DNA of 64,000 bases from Bacillota bacterium (GTDB taxonomy: Bacteria; Bacillota; Clostridia; Lachnospirales; Cellulosilyticaceae). The stretch is taken from positions 62,001 through 126,000 of the forward strand of contig JAEWMQ010000041.1 in the NCBI GenBank assembly GCA_023393125.1. Reading direction: 5' to 3'. Shown one piece after another: positions 33,223-42,328 of this stretch (its first letter is position 1; every line of letters begins with the position of its first letter). The translations under genes and the position numbers were made by a program. Under the pieces are notes generated by a model. That model worked only from the letters and a program-made list of their open reading frames with translations, made no database searches and had not been told where the DNA came from.

Positions 33223-34218
33223 GTGGAAAAGCGTATAATGTCTACGGATTTACAACTAGAAGATAATGAGATAGAAAGTAATATTAGACCCCTCACCTTA
33301 AATGACTATATAGGGCAATCGGCTATTAAAGAAAACATCAAGATTTTTATTGAAGCAGCTAAACAACGTCAAGAAGCTTTAGATCATGTACTTCTTTATG
33401 GACCTCCAGGTCTAGGTAAAACTACTATGGCAGGGGTGATTGCTAGTGAGATGGGTGTTAAATTTAAAGTGACATCAGGTCCTGCTATTGAAAAACCAGG
33501 CGATATTGCGGCTATTTTAAATAATTTACAACATGGTGATATTTTATTTATTGATGAAATTCATCGTATGAGTAGACATGTGGAAGAAGTACTTTATTCG
33601 GCTATGGAGGATTATTGTATTGACATTGTAGTGGGTAAGGGACCAGCAGCAAAGTCCATTCGTTTAACCTTACCTAAATTTACTTTAATTGGTGCCACTA
33701 CGAGAGCTGGGATGCTAAGTTCACCACTTCGTGACCGTTTTGGAATTATTCAAAGGTTAGAGTATTATACGATGCAAGAGTTGGGGAGTATTATTAAACG
33801 TACAGCTAGTATATTGCAAATACCTATTACAGAATCAGCAGCATTAGAGTTAGCTAAGTGTAGTCGTGGGACACCTAGGGTAGCTAATAGGCTGTTAAAG
33901 CGTGTAAGAGATATTGCACTCATTAAATATGATAATCATATCGATGATGAAGTATGTACTAAGGCATTAGAGCTACTCAGTATCGATCGAAATGGACTTG
34001 ATGATATTGATAGACGTATTATTAGTGCCATTGCATTACAGTTTAAAGGTGGTCCTGTAGGCTTAGATACCTTGGCAGCAGCTATTGGCGAAGAAAGGGA
34101 TACCTTAGAGGATGTATATGAACCGTATCTGATTCAGCAAGGGTATATGCAGCGAACACCAAGAGGACGTATGTTGGCACCGAAAGCTTATGAAACCTTT
34201 GATTTAAAAACTTTATAG
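33223..34218 (+). CDS. ruvB: Holliday junction branch migration ATPase RuvB
   Basis: The AAA+ motor that drives branch migration with RuvA. The 331-residue product has the GPPGLGKTT Walker A, LFIDEIHR Walker B, the sensor GATTRAGMLSSPLRDRFG and the C-terminal winged helix with RTPRGR. The start is a GTG at 33223 behind AAAGGGGGA with 7-base spacing; this gives MEKRIMSTDLQ, matching the family N-terminus. It is co-transcribed with ruvA. Confidence 0.96.
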   Translation: MEKRIMSTDLQLEDNEIESNIRPLTLNDYIGQSAIKENIKIFIEAAKQRQEALDHVLLYGPPGLGKTTMAGVIASEMGVKFKVTSGPAIEKPGDIAAILNNLQHGDILFIDEIHRMSRHVEEVLYSAMEDYCIDIVVGKGPAAKSIRLTLPKFTLIGATTRAGMLSSPLRDRFGIIQRLEYYTMQELGSIIKRTASILQIPITESAALELAKCSRGTPRVANRLLKRVRDIALIKYDNHIDDEVCTKALELLSIDRNGLDDIDRRIISAIALQFKGGPVGLDTLAAAIGEERDTLEDVYEPYLIQQGYMQRTPRGRMLAPKAYETFDLKTL

Positions 34219-34238
34219 TATTTTCTGGTAGGTTATGC

Positions 34239-34244
34239 TATAAT
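34239..34244 (+). promoter_or_regulatory. Extended -10 promoter of zapA
   Basis: TGCTATAAT with TATAAT at 34239-34244; no clear -35. It lies about 40 bases before the zapA start. Confidence 0.5.
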
Positions 34245-34280
34245 TGTGACAAGAAAATTGCATGTAACGGGGTGAAATGC

Positions 34281-34655
34281 ATGTCGAAAAATAAAGTAGA
34301 AGTAGTGATTGGTGGACTCATTTACGCCCTTCAAGGTGAAGAGTCTGAGGAACACATGCAAAAGGTAGCTAAGCTCATTAATGAAAAGACACACGAGGTG
34401 CAGTCGGTATATCACAAACAGCGCATTAATCCTGCACGTATGAATATGTTGGTGACGCTTAATATAGCAGATGAGTGTGTGAAAAGAAAACAGGAATTAG
34501 ATCATTATGTGGCAGAATTAGAAAAATGTAATCAGGAGAACCTGGCTCTACGAGATAAAATGAAGGAAATTTCCTTAGAGCTAACAGAAAGCAAGCAGCA
34601 ACAAGCAGTTGCAGAATCATTTAAGAAAAAAGAACATACAAACAGGGGGAGATAA
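34281..34655 (+). CDS. zapA: Cell division protein ZapA
   Basis: ZapA binds FtsZ and promotes bundling at the division ring. The 124-residue product has the conserved N-terminal domain (KVEVVIGGLIYALQGEESEE, followed by QKVAKLINEKTHEV), then NPARMNMLVTLNIADE and a long C-terminal coiled coil. ATG 34281 is chosen; GGGGTGA lies 6 bases upstream and a GTG at 34272 overlaps it. It is followed by a hairpin and by the U32 gene. Confidence 0.9.
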   Translation: MSKNKVEVVIGGLIYALQGEESEEHMQKVAKLINEKTHEVQSVYHKQRINPARMNMLVTLNIADECVKRKQELDHYVAELEKCNQENLALRDKMKEISLELTESKQQQAVAESFKKKEHTNRGR

Positions 34656-34674
34656 AACTTCCCCTGTTGTGTTT
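34641..34674 (+). terminator. Possible terminator or attenuator between zapA and the U32 gene
   Basis: AACAGGGG (34641-34648) pairs with CCCCTGTT (34661-34668), then GTGTTT. The T-run is weak, and the left arm lies in the last zapA codons, so read-through is likely. Confidence 0.5.
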
Positions 34675-34693
34675 ATGGAAAAGGAGAATGAAG

Positions 34694-37021
34694 TTGAAAA
34701 AAGCAGAACTACTAGCCCCTGTAGGGAAAATGGAAAATGCTATAGCAGCAATAGAGAATGGTGCAGATGCCTTATTTGTTGGTGGTAAAGGTTTTAATGC
34801 AAGGCAGGCAGCAGATAATTTTACTACAGATGAACTACAGGAAATTGTTAATTATGCTAAGTTAAGAGGGGTTCGTGTTTATGTCACGGTTAATATTCTA
34901 GTAAAACAAAAAGAGACAAAAGAGTTATTTGACTATCTTACGTATCTGGAAGAAGTAGGAGTTCACGCTATTATTATTCAGGATTTAGGGATTGCCCATA
35001 TGGTGAAACGCTATTTTCCGCAATTACGTATGCATGCTAGTACTCAAATGTCAGCTCATAGTATAGAAGATGTTTTATTCCTTAAATCTCTTGGATTTAA
35101 GCGTGTGGTTTTAGCTAGAGAATTGCAGCTTCAAGAAATCCAGGCAATTATTAAGGCTTGTGATATAGAAGTAGAGACTTTTGTTCATGGCGCTTTATGT
35201 TATAGCTATTCAGGGCAATGCCTAATGAGTAGTTTAATTGGAGGAAGAAGTGGCAATAGAGGTAGATGTGCACAGCCTTGTCGTATGAAATATACCTTAA
35301 AAGAAGATGGAGCTCCTTTAACAAAAGATAGTTATTTGTTAAGTTTAAAAGATATATGTAGTGTTGAATTTTTACCCGAGCTTTTAGAAGTAGGCATTCA
35401 TTCTTTTAAGATTGAAGGACGTATGAAATCACCTGAATATGTAGCTTCTGTTGTAGGGACTTATCGTAAATACATGGATTTAGCGCTTAGAAATGAGGCT
35501 TATCAGGTTAGTGAGTCTGACATGGAAATCATGAAAGGCGTCTTTAATCGTGGAGGTTTTTCTAAGGGATATTATTATAATCGTGGCAATGCGAAGATGC
35601 TTACACCTGATAGTCCAAGACATATAGGTATTAAAGCGGGAAAGGTGACTCATTTTGCACCTAAAACAGGAATAGCAACTATTCATTTAGAAAGAGATTT
35701 ACATCCTGGAGATGGCCTTGAAATCATTAGAAAAGGTAAAGAAAGTGTAGGAACGGGTATTACAAAAGAATACCGTGCTGGTAGTCAAATTAAATGTCAT
35801 TTTGATTACTTCGTAGAACCTGGTAGTGAAGTTTATTTGACTAAAAATCATCAACTACTTAAACAGTTAAAAGCCACTTATCAAAAACCTCAAAAGAGAT
35901 TACCGATTCATTTAAGGATTACAGGTCGTATAGGTGAATCTTTAGAAGTAAACTTAAGCTATGAAGATTATCAAGTTGTTTGCAAAGGAGAGGTGTTGCA
36001 AATAGCAGAAAATAATCCTGTAACCAAAGAGCAAGCTTTAAAGCAACTTACCAAACTAGGAAGTACTTCTTTTTATGCAGATGAAGTAGTAATTCAGTGG
36101 CCAGAAGATGCTTATATAGGTATTAGTCAGTTAAATAATATACGAAGAGAAGCAATCAGTCAGCTAGAGACAGCCTTGCTCAGCCATGAAGTTAATCATC
36201 CTTATAAGGCTTATGAGGAAATATCTAGAAAGGCAGCTATAACTCCTATAGCTATTTGTCATGTAACAAGTTTAGAACAATTAGAGGCTTGTTTAGAAGT
36301 AGATGAAGTAACAGCAATCTACTGGGAATGGCATTATGATGATGCCATAAGTAAAATAGCATTAGAACGTTCTAATGCCTTTGGAAAAGCATTTTACTTA
36401 AATCTGCCAGCTATTATGAAAGACGCGAGTCATAAAGCTTATGATGAAATCATTAAGGCTTGGGCAGAGACAGATATAGAAGGTTATGTAGTGCGTAACA
36501 TGGGTGAATATGAGGTCGTTAATGGATTAGGAAAAGCCATTATTATCGATTATAATATGAATGTAGCTAATAACGAAGCCATTGCTTTATGGCAAGAACA
36601 AGGTGCTACACGTGTAACCGTGTCGGCAGAGTTAGTAGGTGAAGAGTTAGAAGCTCTTGTTGGAGATAAAGAAAAGATTGTCTATGGTACATTGCCGATG
36701 ATGACCTCGGCTCAATGTGTGCTAAGAGGAACACCTCAGTGTCAAAAGGGAGTAAAAGAAAAGCATTTGTTTGAAATTGAAGATCGCAAACAAACTTCTT
36801 GGCGTATTCAAACAGATTGCCAGGCTTGCTATATGCAAATACTAAGTTATGAACCATTAGTATTAAAAAACAGTGAGGTGCAAAAACTAAAGCAAAGCTT
36901 TAGCATACGTCTACAATTTACTAATGAAACGGTAGAGGAAACAAAAGCTGTATTAGCAGCATATTTTGGAACTGGAACTAAGGAGCCATTAAAAGGTACA
37001 GGATTTAAAACAGTTCTTTAA
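34694..37021 (+). CDS. U32 family peptidase / RlhA-like protein
   Basis: U32 proteins include collagenase-like proteins and RlhA, an Fe-S enzyme that hydroxylates C2501 of 23S rRNA. The N-terminal domain has AELLAPVGKMENAIAAIENG and GADALFVGG, and the U32 signature ETFVHGALCYSYSGQC followed by CAQPCR, which supplies Fe-S cysteines. The C-terminal half fits the DUF3656-type extension and has further cysteines (CVLRGTPQC, CQACYM). The TTG at 34694 is preferred because AAGGAG is 7 bases upstream; the ATG at 34688 lies one base from it. About 775 residues. rRNA hydroxylation is a likely role by family, not shown. Confidence 0.85.
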   Translation: MKKAELLAPVGKMENAIAAIENGADALFVGGKGFNARQAADNFTTDELQEIVNYAKLRGVRVYVTVNILVKQKETKELFDYLTYLEEVGVHAIIIQDLGIAHMVKRYFPQLRMHASTQMSAHSIEDVLFLKSLGFKRVVLARELQLQEIQAIIKACDIEVETFVHGALCYSYSGQCLMSSLIGGRSGNRGRCAQPCRMKYTLKEDGAPLTKDSYLLSLKDICSVEFLPELLEVGIHSFKIEGRMKSPEYVASVVGTYRKYMDLALRNEAYQVSESDMEIMKGVFNRGGFSKGYYYNRGNAKMLTPDSPRHIGIKAGKVTHFAPKTGIATIHLERDLHPGDGLEIIRKGKESVGTGITKEYRAGSQIKCHFDYFVEPGSEVYLTKNHQLLKQLKATYQKPQKRLPIHLRITGRIGESLEVNLSYEDYQVVCKGEVLQIAENNPVTKEQALKQLTKLGSTSFYADEVVIQWPEDAYIGISQLNNIRREAISQLETALLSHEVNHPYKAYEEISRKAAITPIAICHVTSLEQLEACLEVDEVTAIYWEWHYDDAISKIALERSNAFGKAFYLNLPAIMKDASHKAYDEIIKAWAETDIEGYVVRNMGEYEVVNGLGKAIIIDYNMNVANNEAIALWQEQGATRVTVSAELVGEELEALVGDKEKIVYGTLPMMTSAQCVLRGTPQCQKGVKEKHLFEIEDRKQTSWRIQTDCQACYMQILSYEPLVLKNSEVQKLKQSFSIRLQFTNETVEETKAVLAAYFGTGTKEPLKGTGFKTVL

Positions 37022-37033
37022 GGAGGGAACATT

Positions 37034-38422
37034 TTGGGGTACTTTAATTTGATGATTTTACTAAGTCGCTATATTTTTGCTGGCTTTGGTATTTTATTTA
37101 TGATAGTAGCCTTTAGCTTTATGAAACCCTTTGTCAATTATTCTTTAGGAACAAGAAAAGAGAAAAATAAATTTCTGTCCCTTTGTTTATATTGCTTTCA
37201 TTTAGCTGGAGTAAGTATACTCATGGGTAAACAAACTGACTCTGCTATGAAAATGGCCATTGGAATTAATGGGATAGTCGTACTTGTTTTATTTATTGTA
37301 TGCTTATGGATTTTGAGATTGATGAAAAGACATCATGAATTGGTGTTATGGCAGCTCATGTTCTTCTTGACAGATATCGGATTTTTGATGCTAGAACGCC
37401 TAGATCATGAGATTGCTACTAAGCAAATAGCAGCTTATATAATAGGAGTAGTCATTGCGCTAATTTTTCCAAGTTTGTTTTCTATTGTGATTAAACCTAA
37501 TAATAAATATATCTATCTAGGTGTTTTGGGAATCACAATGTTTTTACCTTTTGTAGCAGGTACAAAAATATTAGGGGCAACCAACTGGGTAAGTATTGGC
37601 AGTTTTTCTTTCCAACCCTCAGAAATTGGAAAGGTTGCATTAGTTCTCTTTTTAGCATCCACCTTGAGTGATGGAGAGCGGCAAAAACAAGGTTATAAAG
37701 GACTCATTTTTCCAGGATTAGTGGTATTAGGATCTTTGGGTTGTTTAGTGCTTCAAAAAGACTTAGGAGCAGTACTTCTGTATTATCTAACTGGCTTAAT
37801 GATGTTATTTGTAGCAACACAAAGCTTTTTACTTCCTAGCATTGGTCTTTTGGCAGGAGGTTTAGGGAGTGTAATAGCCTATTTCTTATTTGGGCATGTA
37901 AGAGTACGTGTAGCAGCATGGCTTAATCCTTGGGCAGATATATCTGGTGGTGGGTATCAAGTGGTACAAGGTTTATTTGCCATGGGAACATGGGGCTGGT
38001 TAGGAAGTGGATTGACTAGAGGTAATCCAAGTAAGATTCCTTATGCGGTATCAGATTATATTTTTGCGGCGGCTTGTGAAGAGTTTGGAAATAGCATAGG
38101 TATTGTTATTTTATTTGCTTATTTAGGCATTATTTTACTTTGCTTACAAGTTGCCTTTCGTTATAGCCATGCCTTTTACCGACTTGTTATTATTGGGATT
38201 GCCACTATTTTTGCCATGCAGACCTTTATTATTATAGGTGGTGTACTTAAGCTCATTCCTTTAACAGGTATTACCACACCTTTTATGAGTGCAGGTGGTA
38301 GCTCTATAGTAGTGAGTATGGGAATGATTGGATTGATTACTTACTTCTCCTATAAAGGAAGAATGAATGAAGGCAAGGAGGGAGAAAAAGATGCGCGAAG
38401 GGAAGAAGTTAAAAGAAGATAA
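37034..38422 (+). CDS. FtsW/RodA/SpoVE family peptidoglycan glycosyltransferase
   Basis: SEDS proteins polymerise glycan strands from lipid II in partnership with a class B PBP. The 462-residue protein has about ten membrane segments and the family motifs NWVSIGSFSFQPSEIGK, VLQKDLGAVLLYYL, SGLTRGNPSKIPYAVSDYIFA, EEFG and TGITTPFMSAGGSS. The start is a TTG at 37034 behind AAGGAGGG with 6-base spacing. It overlaps the PBP gene by 32 bases, so the two are a coupled pair, like rodA-pbpA units. Which member of the family (RodA, FtsW or SpoVE) is not decided from the sequence. Confidence 0.9.
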   Translation: MGYFNLMILLSRYIFAGFGILFMIVAFSFMKPFVNYSLGTRKEKNKFLSLCLYCFHLAGVSILMGKQTDSAMKMAIGINGIVVLVLFIVCLWILRLMKRHHELVLWQLMFFLTDIGFLMLERLDHEIATKQIAAYIIGVVIALIFPSLFSIVIKPNNKYIYLGVLGITMFLPFVAGTKILGATNWVSIGSFSFQPSEIGKVALVLFLASTLSDGERQKQGYKGLIFPGLVVLGSLGCLVLQKDLGAVLLYYLTGLMMLFVATQSFLLPSIGLLAGGLGSVIAYFLFGHVRVRVAAWLNPWADISGGGYQVVQGLFAMGTWGWLGSGLTRGNPSKIPYAVSDYIFAAACEEFGNSIGIVILFAYLGIILLCLQVAFRYSHAFYRLVIIGIATIFAMQTFIIIGGVLKLIPLTGITTPFMSAGGSSIVVSMGMIGLITYFSYKGRMNEGKEGEKDARREEVKRR

Positions 38423-39896
38423 TAAACCTAATCAAGATAAGAAGAGTAGCCAAGATAAAAAAATGATTTATACCATAGCGGCAATCTTTATCTTGCTTTT
38501 TGTACTACTTATAGGTTATATGGTTTATTTTACGGTGTTTAAACAAAAACAAATGGCTGTTCACCCTCAAAATACTCGTTTAAATAACCTAGAATCAGAG
38601 GTAGTAAGAGGGGATATTTATGATACAAACTTAGAATTACTAGCAACAACTACCCAAGAGGGAGAACGTTATTATCCTTACAAAAATTTATATGCTCACC
38701 CTATAGGTTACTCTCAAAGTGGTAAAACAGGGATTGAGGCTTTGGCAAACCAACAATTACTTTATCCAAGATATGATATTGTTTCACTTTTTAAATCTGC
38801 TTTTATGAATAGCAAGTTTGAAGGGCGAGATGTGGTGCTGACTTTAGATCATAATTATCAAGAGGCAGTAGCAAAAGGGATGGAAGGTAAACGGGGAGGT
38901 GTTGTGGTAATGGAAGCCACAACAGGGAAAATTCGTGCCATGTATAGTAGTCCTAATTTTGATCCGAATAAAATTGTGGAAAACTGGTCAGAGCTTAATA
39001 CGGATACAGAAAATACACCATTAGTTAATCGTGCAACGAAAGGTTTGTATCCACCTGGATCTATTTTTAAAATTATAACAACTTTAGCTTATATGCAAAC
39101 GCATCCAGGAGAAGTACTAGATTTTACACATAATTGTACAGGAAGTATTAGTGGAGCAGATTATACGATTAAGTGTTATAATCAAGCAGTTCATGGTGAG
39201 TTAGACTTAACAGAAGCTTTTGCAAAGTCTTGCAACACCTACTTTATTGCTTTAGCAGAAAGCCTGCCAGCAGGAGCTTTAAAAGCAGCAGCTGAGTCAG
39301 TTGGGTATAATGAACCTCTAAACTTTGATATGGATTATTCCATAAGTCGTTTTAATTTAAATGAAAAAGCTGGAACAACGACTACTCAGTCAAATATAGC
39401 AGAAGATATGATTAGTTCTGATTTTGAGAAAGCGGCTACAGCCATTGGTCAAGGAAAAACATTAACATCTCCCCTTCATATGGCTATGTTGGCTGCTGCC
39501 ATTGCTAATGATGGTATAAGTATGAAGCCTTATTTGATAGAGTATTCCATGACTAAAATTCACGGTAAAGTAAAGTTTAGTAATATGCCAAAGCAAACGG
39601 GTGCATTAATAACCGAAGAACAAGCACAAGCACTTCAAATGCTTATGGAAAATGTGGTGGACCATGGAACAGCCGTTTCTTTACCTGAAAAAGGACTCAT
39701 AGTGGGTGGAAAAACAGGAACAGCTCAAAATGAAACGGAGGAGGATCATTCCTGGTTTATGGGCTATGCCAAAGATCCAGATGGTAATAAAGCACCTATT
39801 GCTTTTGCCGTTGTTGTAGAAGGCGGAGGTAAAGGTGCACAAGCTTTAAAAGTATGTAATCAGATTTTAGAAGCTTATCGCAATACTGAAGAATAG
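38391..39896 (+). CDS. Class B penicillin-binding protein (transpeptidase)
   Basis: The transpeptidase partner of the SEDS protein, crosslinking peptidoglycan. The 501-residue product has a lysine-rich cytoplasmic N-terminus, one membrane anchor (about 25-48), and a transpeptidase domain with SxxK (SIFK near residue 223), SCN near 278 and KTG (KTGTAQ near 440). There is no PASTA domain and the dimerisation region is short, as in PbpA-like proteins. The ATG at 38391 lies 7 bases after AAGGAGGGAG; an ATG at 38367 lacks a good site. It is overlapped by the upstream gene. Confidence 0.92.
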   Translation: MREGKKLKEDNKPNQDKKSSQDKKMIYTIAAIFILLFVLLIGYMVYFTVFKQKQMAVHPQNTRLNNLESEVVRGDIYDTNLELLATTTQEGERYYPYKNLYAHPIGYSQSGKTGIEALANQQLLYPRYDIVSLFKSAFMNSKFEGRDVVLTLDHNYQEAVAKGMEGKRGGVVVMEATTGKIRAMYSSPNFDPNKIVENWSELNTDTENTPLVNRATKGLYPPGSIFKIITTLAYMQTHPGEVLDFTHNCTGSISGADYTIKCYNQAVHGELDLTEAFAKSCNTYFIALAESLPAGALKAAAESVGYNEPLNFDMDYSISRFNLNEKAGTTTTQSNIAEDMISSDFEKAATAIGQGKTLTSPLHMAMLAAAIANDGISMKPYLIEYSMTKIHGKVKFSNMPKQTGALITEEQAQALQMLMENVVDHGTAVSLPEKGLIVGGKTGTAQNETEEDHSWFMGYAKDPDGNKAPIAFAVVVEGGGKGAQALKVCNQILEAYRNTEE

Positions 39897-39926
39897 AAAG
39901 CGTCTTATTGATGCATTTTTAGAAAC

Positions 39927-39980
39927 AAAAATCATGCATAAAGTTGGATGTATCATCCATCTAGTTATGCATGATTTTTT
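39927..39980 (+). terminator. Intrinsic terminator of the SEDS-PBP operon
   Basis: A perfect 15-bp stem (39927-39941 with 39965-39979), with an inner GGATG/CATCC stem and T-run, follows the PBP stop. Confidence 0.92.
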
Positions 39981-40085
39981 CTTTATAAAAATCTTTTATG
40001 CTTTATAGAGCAACTCTATTATATAATATAAATTTGGTAAATGATGGAATGCGGTTTTAAATAGCCAGTTTATAAGCTGATATGT

Positions 40086-40091
40086 TATAAT
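40086..40091 (+). promoter_or_regulatory. Extended -10 promoter of the secreted stalk-protein gene
   Basis: TGTTATAAT with TATAAT at 40086-40091, 53 bases before the ATG. No convincing -35. Confidence 0.45.
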
Positions 40092-40143
40092 AAAATGACA
40101 TATTATGACAAATATTATACATAGACAACTAGGAGAACATCAT

Positions 40144-42273
40144 ATGAACAAAAAAATGACAAGTCTTTTATTGGGAATGACTGTGGCTTTTAGCATGCCG
40201 ATACAAACGACTCTATATGCACAAGAAGCCCATATAGCAAAGCAAGAAGATAGTGTGACAGAGATAGAAGTAGATACAGTGCAGGAAGAAGATAATGCAA
40301 AACAAGAAGATGAGACGTTATCTAAGCTCATTATGACCATTGGAAACAAGCAAGCTGTATTAAATGACAAGGCGTATACACTCCCTGTAGCCCCGCAGAT
40401 TATTAAAGAAAGAACTTATTTACCACTGCGCTTTGTAGTTGAAAATATATTAAAAGCACAAGTAGACTTTAATCACTTACAGAAACAGATTGTTATTCAT
40501 AAAGAAGGAGTGCGTGTTGTTTTAGAAGTAGGCAAAAATACAGCTACTGTAAATGGTGAAAAAGTTTATTTAGATGGTGCACCAGTCATTGAGGCGAGCA
40601 CCACGTTAGTGCCGCTTAGATTTTTAAGTGAGACCTTTGGATTTCAGGTAGATTATCACCATACTCAAAAACAAGTCATATTGACTAAAGAGCAGGAAAT
40701 AACTACATCTAATAAAGCACCCATAGCACATTTTACTTTTAAAGAAGAGAGTTATTCTGAAGGGGAAGCTATAGAAGTGATAGAAGATAGTTATGATGAA
40801 GATGGTGATTCTATTATAACTAGAAATTGGGAATTAAGTGGTAAAGGTAGTAGTCAAGATGTGAGTAGTCTATTAAAAAATCTTAAAGCAGGTACTTATG
40901 AACTCTCGTTAAAAGTACAGGATGAAAAAGGTTTATGGAGTGATACTTATATACAAAACTTAGTTATTATACCTAATGAGCCTCCTGTAATAACTACTTT
41001 TAAAACACAAAAGACAAGTTATGCGCAAGGAGAAGCTTTAAGCTTTGATTATACTTATGACAATGAAGAAGGAGAAGAAATTTTAAAAGAAAGATGGACG
41101 TATCGCAGTGTAAATGAAGCTTCTAATCAAGCTATTATTACAAAACCTTATGCCTTTTTTGCACCAGGAGAGTATATTGTTACCCTTCAGCTTACAGATG
41201 CAGCAGGTAAAGTCAGTGAAGAAGTAGAAACAATTGTACATATAACAAAAGAAGTAAAACAAACGGAATGGACTTATCACTTTACGCAGGGGAAAATAGG
41301 AGATACCATTGATAATTATCAAGGTATTAACTATAGAAATTATAAGACAGCAACTATTAAAGAACAGCTACAAAATAGCGATACATTATGGATGAGTGAT
41401 TCACCAGAAGTAGTAACGACAAATGGTATTTTATATCAGGGTGATTTTATAGGTGAAGGAAGAGTACTTTTACATCATATCAATGGTTTTAATGAAAGTG
41501 AAGCTTCAAGAAAACGTTTTGTTTTAGTTGCTGAGAACACAGGAAATGAGCCTATTGTTATTCGCCTTAGTCAAGAAGTCGTTAAAGGGCCAGTAGAAGA
41601 TGTCCTTTACTTAGGTCAGCAAGTACTGTATGATTATTGGAAAAGTACATCCTCAAGAACGATTACGCTGGTGCCGGGCCAAAAGATTGCTTTGTATGAT
41701 TCAATAAACAAAACTTGGCTTAAAGAACAGTGTATTTCAGGTATTATGAATTTAGAAACAGATGGAGCTATCCAGTTAACAACGGCAGTTATAGATAAAA
41801 CAGATGATTTAAGTCAATTAGATACTTTACCACTTTTAGATAAGAGCATTCATGTGAGAGGTACTTTTGAAGGAACGGTGCGTTATTACGACTTAGATAT
41901 TGAAAAAGGTAAGCCAACACAAATCGTGTTAGGAGAAACAACAGATGAGTGGGTGTCAGGAACGGATGCAATTACTGGAGAATGGATTCAAAATAAAGGT
42001 AATTTTGGTGTGACCTACAGACTTACTTTAACAGCTCAGGAAGATACAGGGATTATTTTAAACCCAAGGGCTGATGTTTTTAGAGGGGCAATTAAATGGG
42101 TAGATACAGATACTTATCTAGCTCCGAAAGCAGGTTATTTTATGGGACAAAATAAAAAAGCCGTTTTACTGGGTGTAATTAAAAAGGGAGAAACAAGAGT
42201 GCTAGAGTATATGTTGCCAAATGGTTCCTCTGCTCCAGTACTACTTGGATTTATTCCAAAAAGTCAGTGGTAA
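40144..42273 (+). CDS. Secreted protein with copper amine oxidase N-terminal-like and PKD-like domains
   Basis: A 709-residue exported protein. It has a signal peptide (KKMTSLLLGMTVAFSMPI, cut near YAQE), then a copper amine oxidase N-terminal-like stalk domain (about 60-185; KERTYLPLRFVVENIL, STTLVPLRFLSETFG), then two PKD-like beta domains (about 200-300 and 300-400; each begins with an APIAHF or PPVITTF strand and ends LSLKVQDEKG or VTLQLTDAAG). The C-terminal 300 residues are unrecognised. ATG 40144 has CTAGGAG at 8-base spacing. No anchor or catalytic motif is seen; a surface or cell-wall role is inferred. Confidence 0.85.
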   Translation: MNKKMTSLLLGMTVAFSMPIQTTLYAQEAHIAKQEDSVTEIEVDTVQEEDNAKQEDETLSKLIMTIGNKQAVLNDKAYTLPVAPQIIKERTYLPLRFVVENILKAQVDFNHLQKQIVIHKEGVRVVLEVGKNTATVNGEKVYLDGAPVIEASTTLVPLRFLSETFGFQVDYHHTQKQVILTKEQEITTSNKAPIAHFTFKEESYSEGEAIEVIEDSYDEDGDSIITRNWELSGKGSSQDVSSLLKNLKAGTYELSLKVQDEKGLWSDTYIQNLVIIPNEPPVITTFKTQKTSYAQGEALSFDYTYDNEEGEEILKERWTYRSVNEASNQAIITKPYAFFAPGEYIVTLQLTDAAGKVSEEVETIVHITKEVKQTEWTYHFTQGKIGDTIDNYQGINYRNYKTATIKEQLQNSDTLWMSDSPEVVTTNGILYQGDFIGEGRVLLHHINGFNESEASRKRFVLVAENTGNEPIVIRLSQEVVKGPVEDVLYLGQQVLYDYWKSTSSRTITLVPGQKIALYDSINKTWLKEQCISGIMNLETDGAIQLTTAVIDKTDDLSQLDTLPLLDKSIHVRGTFEGTVRYYDLDIEKGKPTQIVLGETTDEWVSGTDAITGEWIQNKGNFGVTYRLTLTAQEDTGIILNPRADVFRGAIKWVDTDTYLAPKAGYFMGQNKKAVLLGVIKKGETRVLEYMLPNGSSAPVLLGFIPKSQW

Positions 42274-42328
42274 TAACAAGGCTTATAGATAAACTGGTGA
42301 CTGGATGAAAGATGGGAAGGAGATCATT

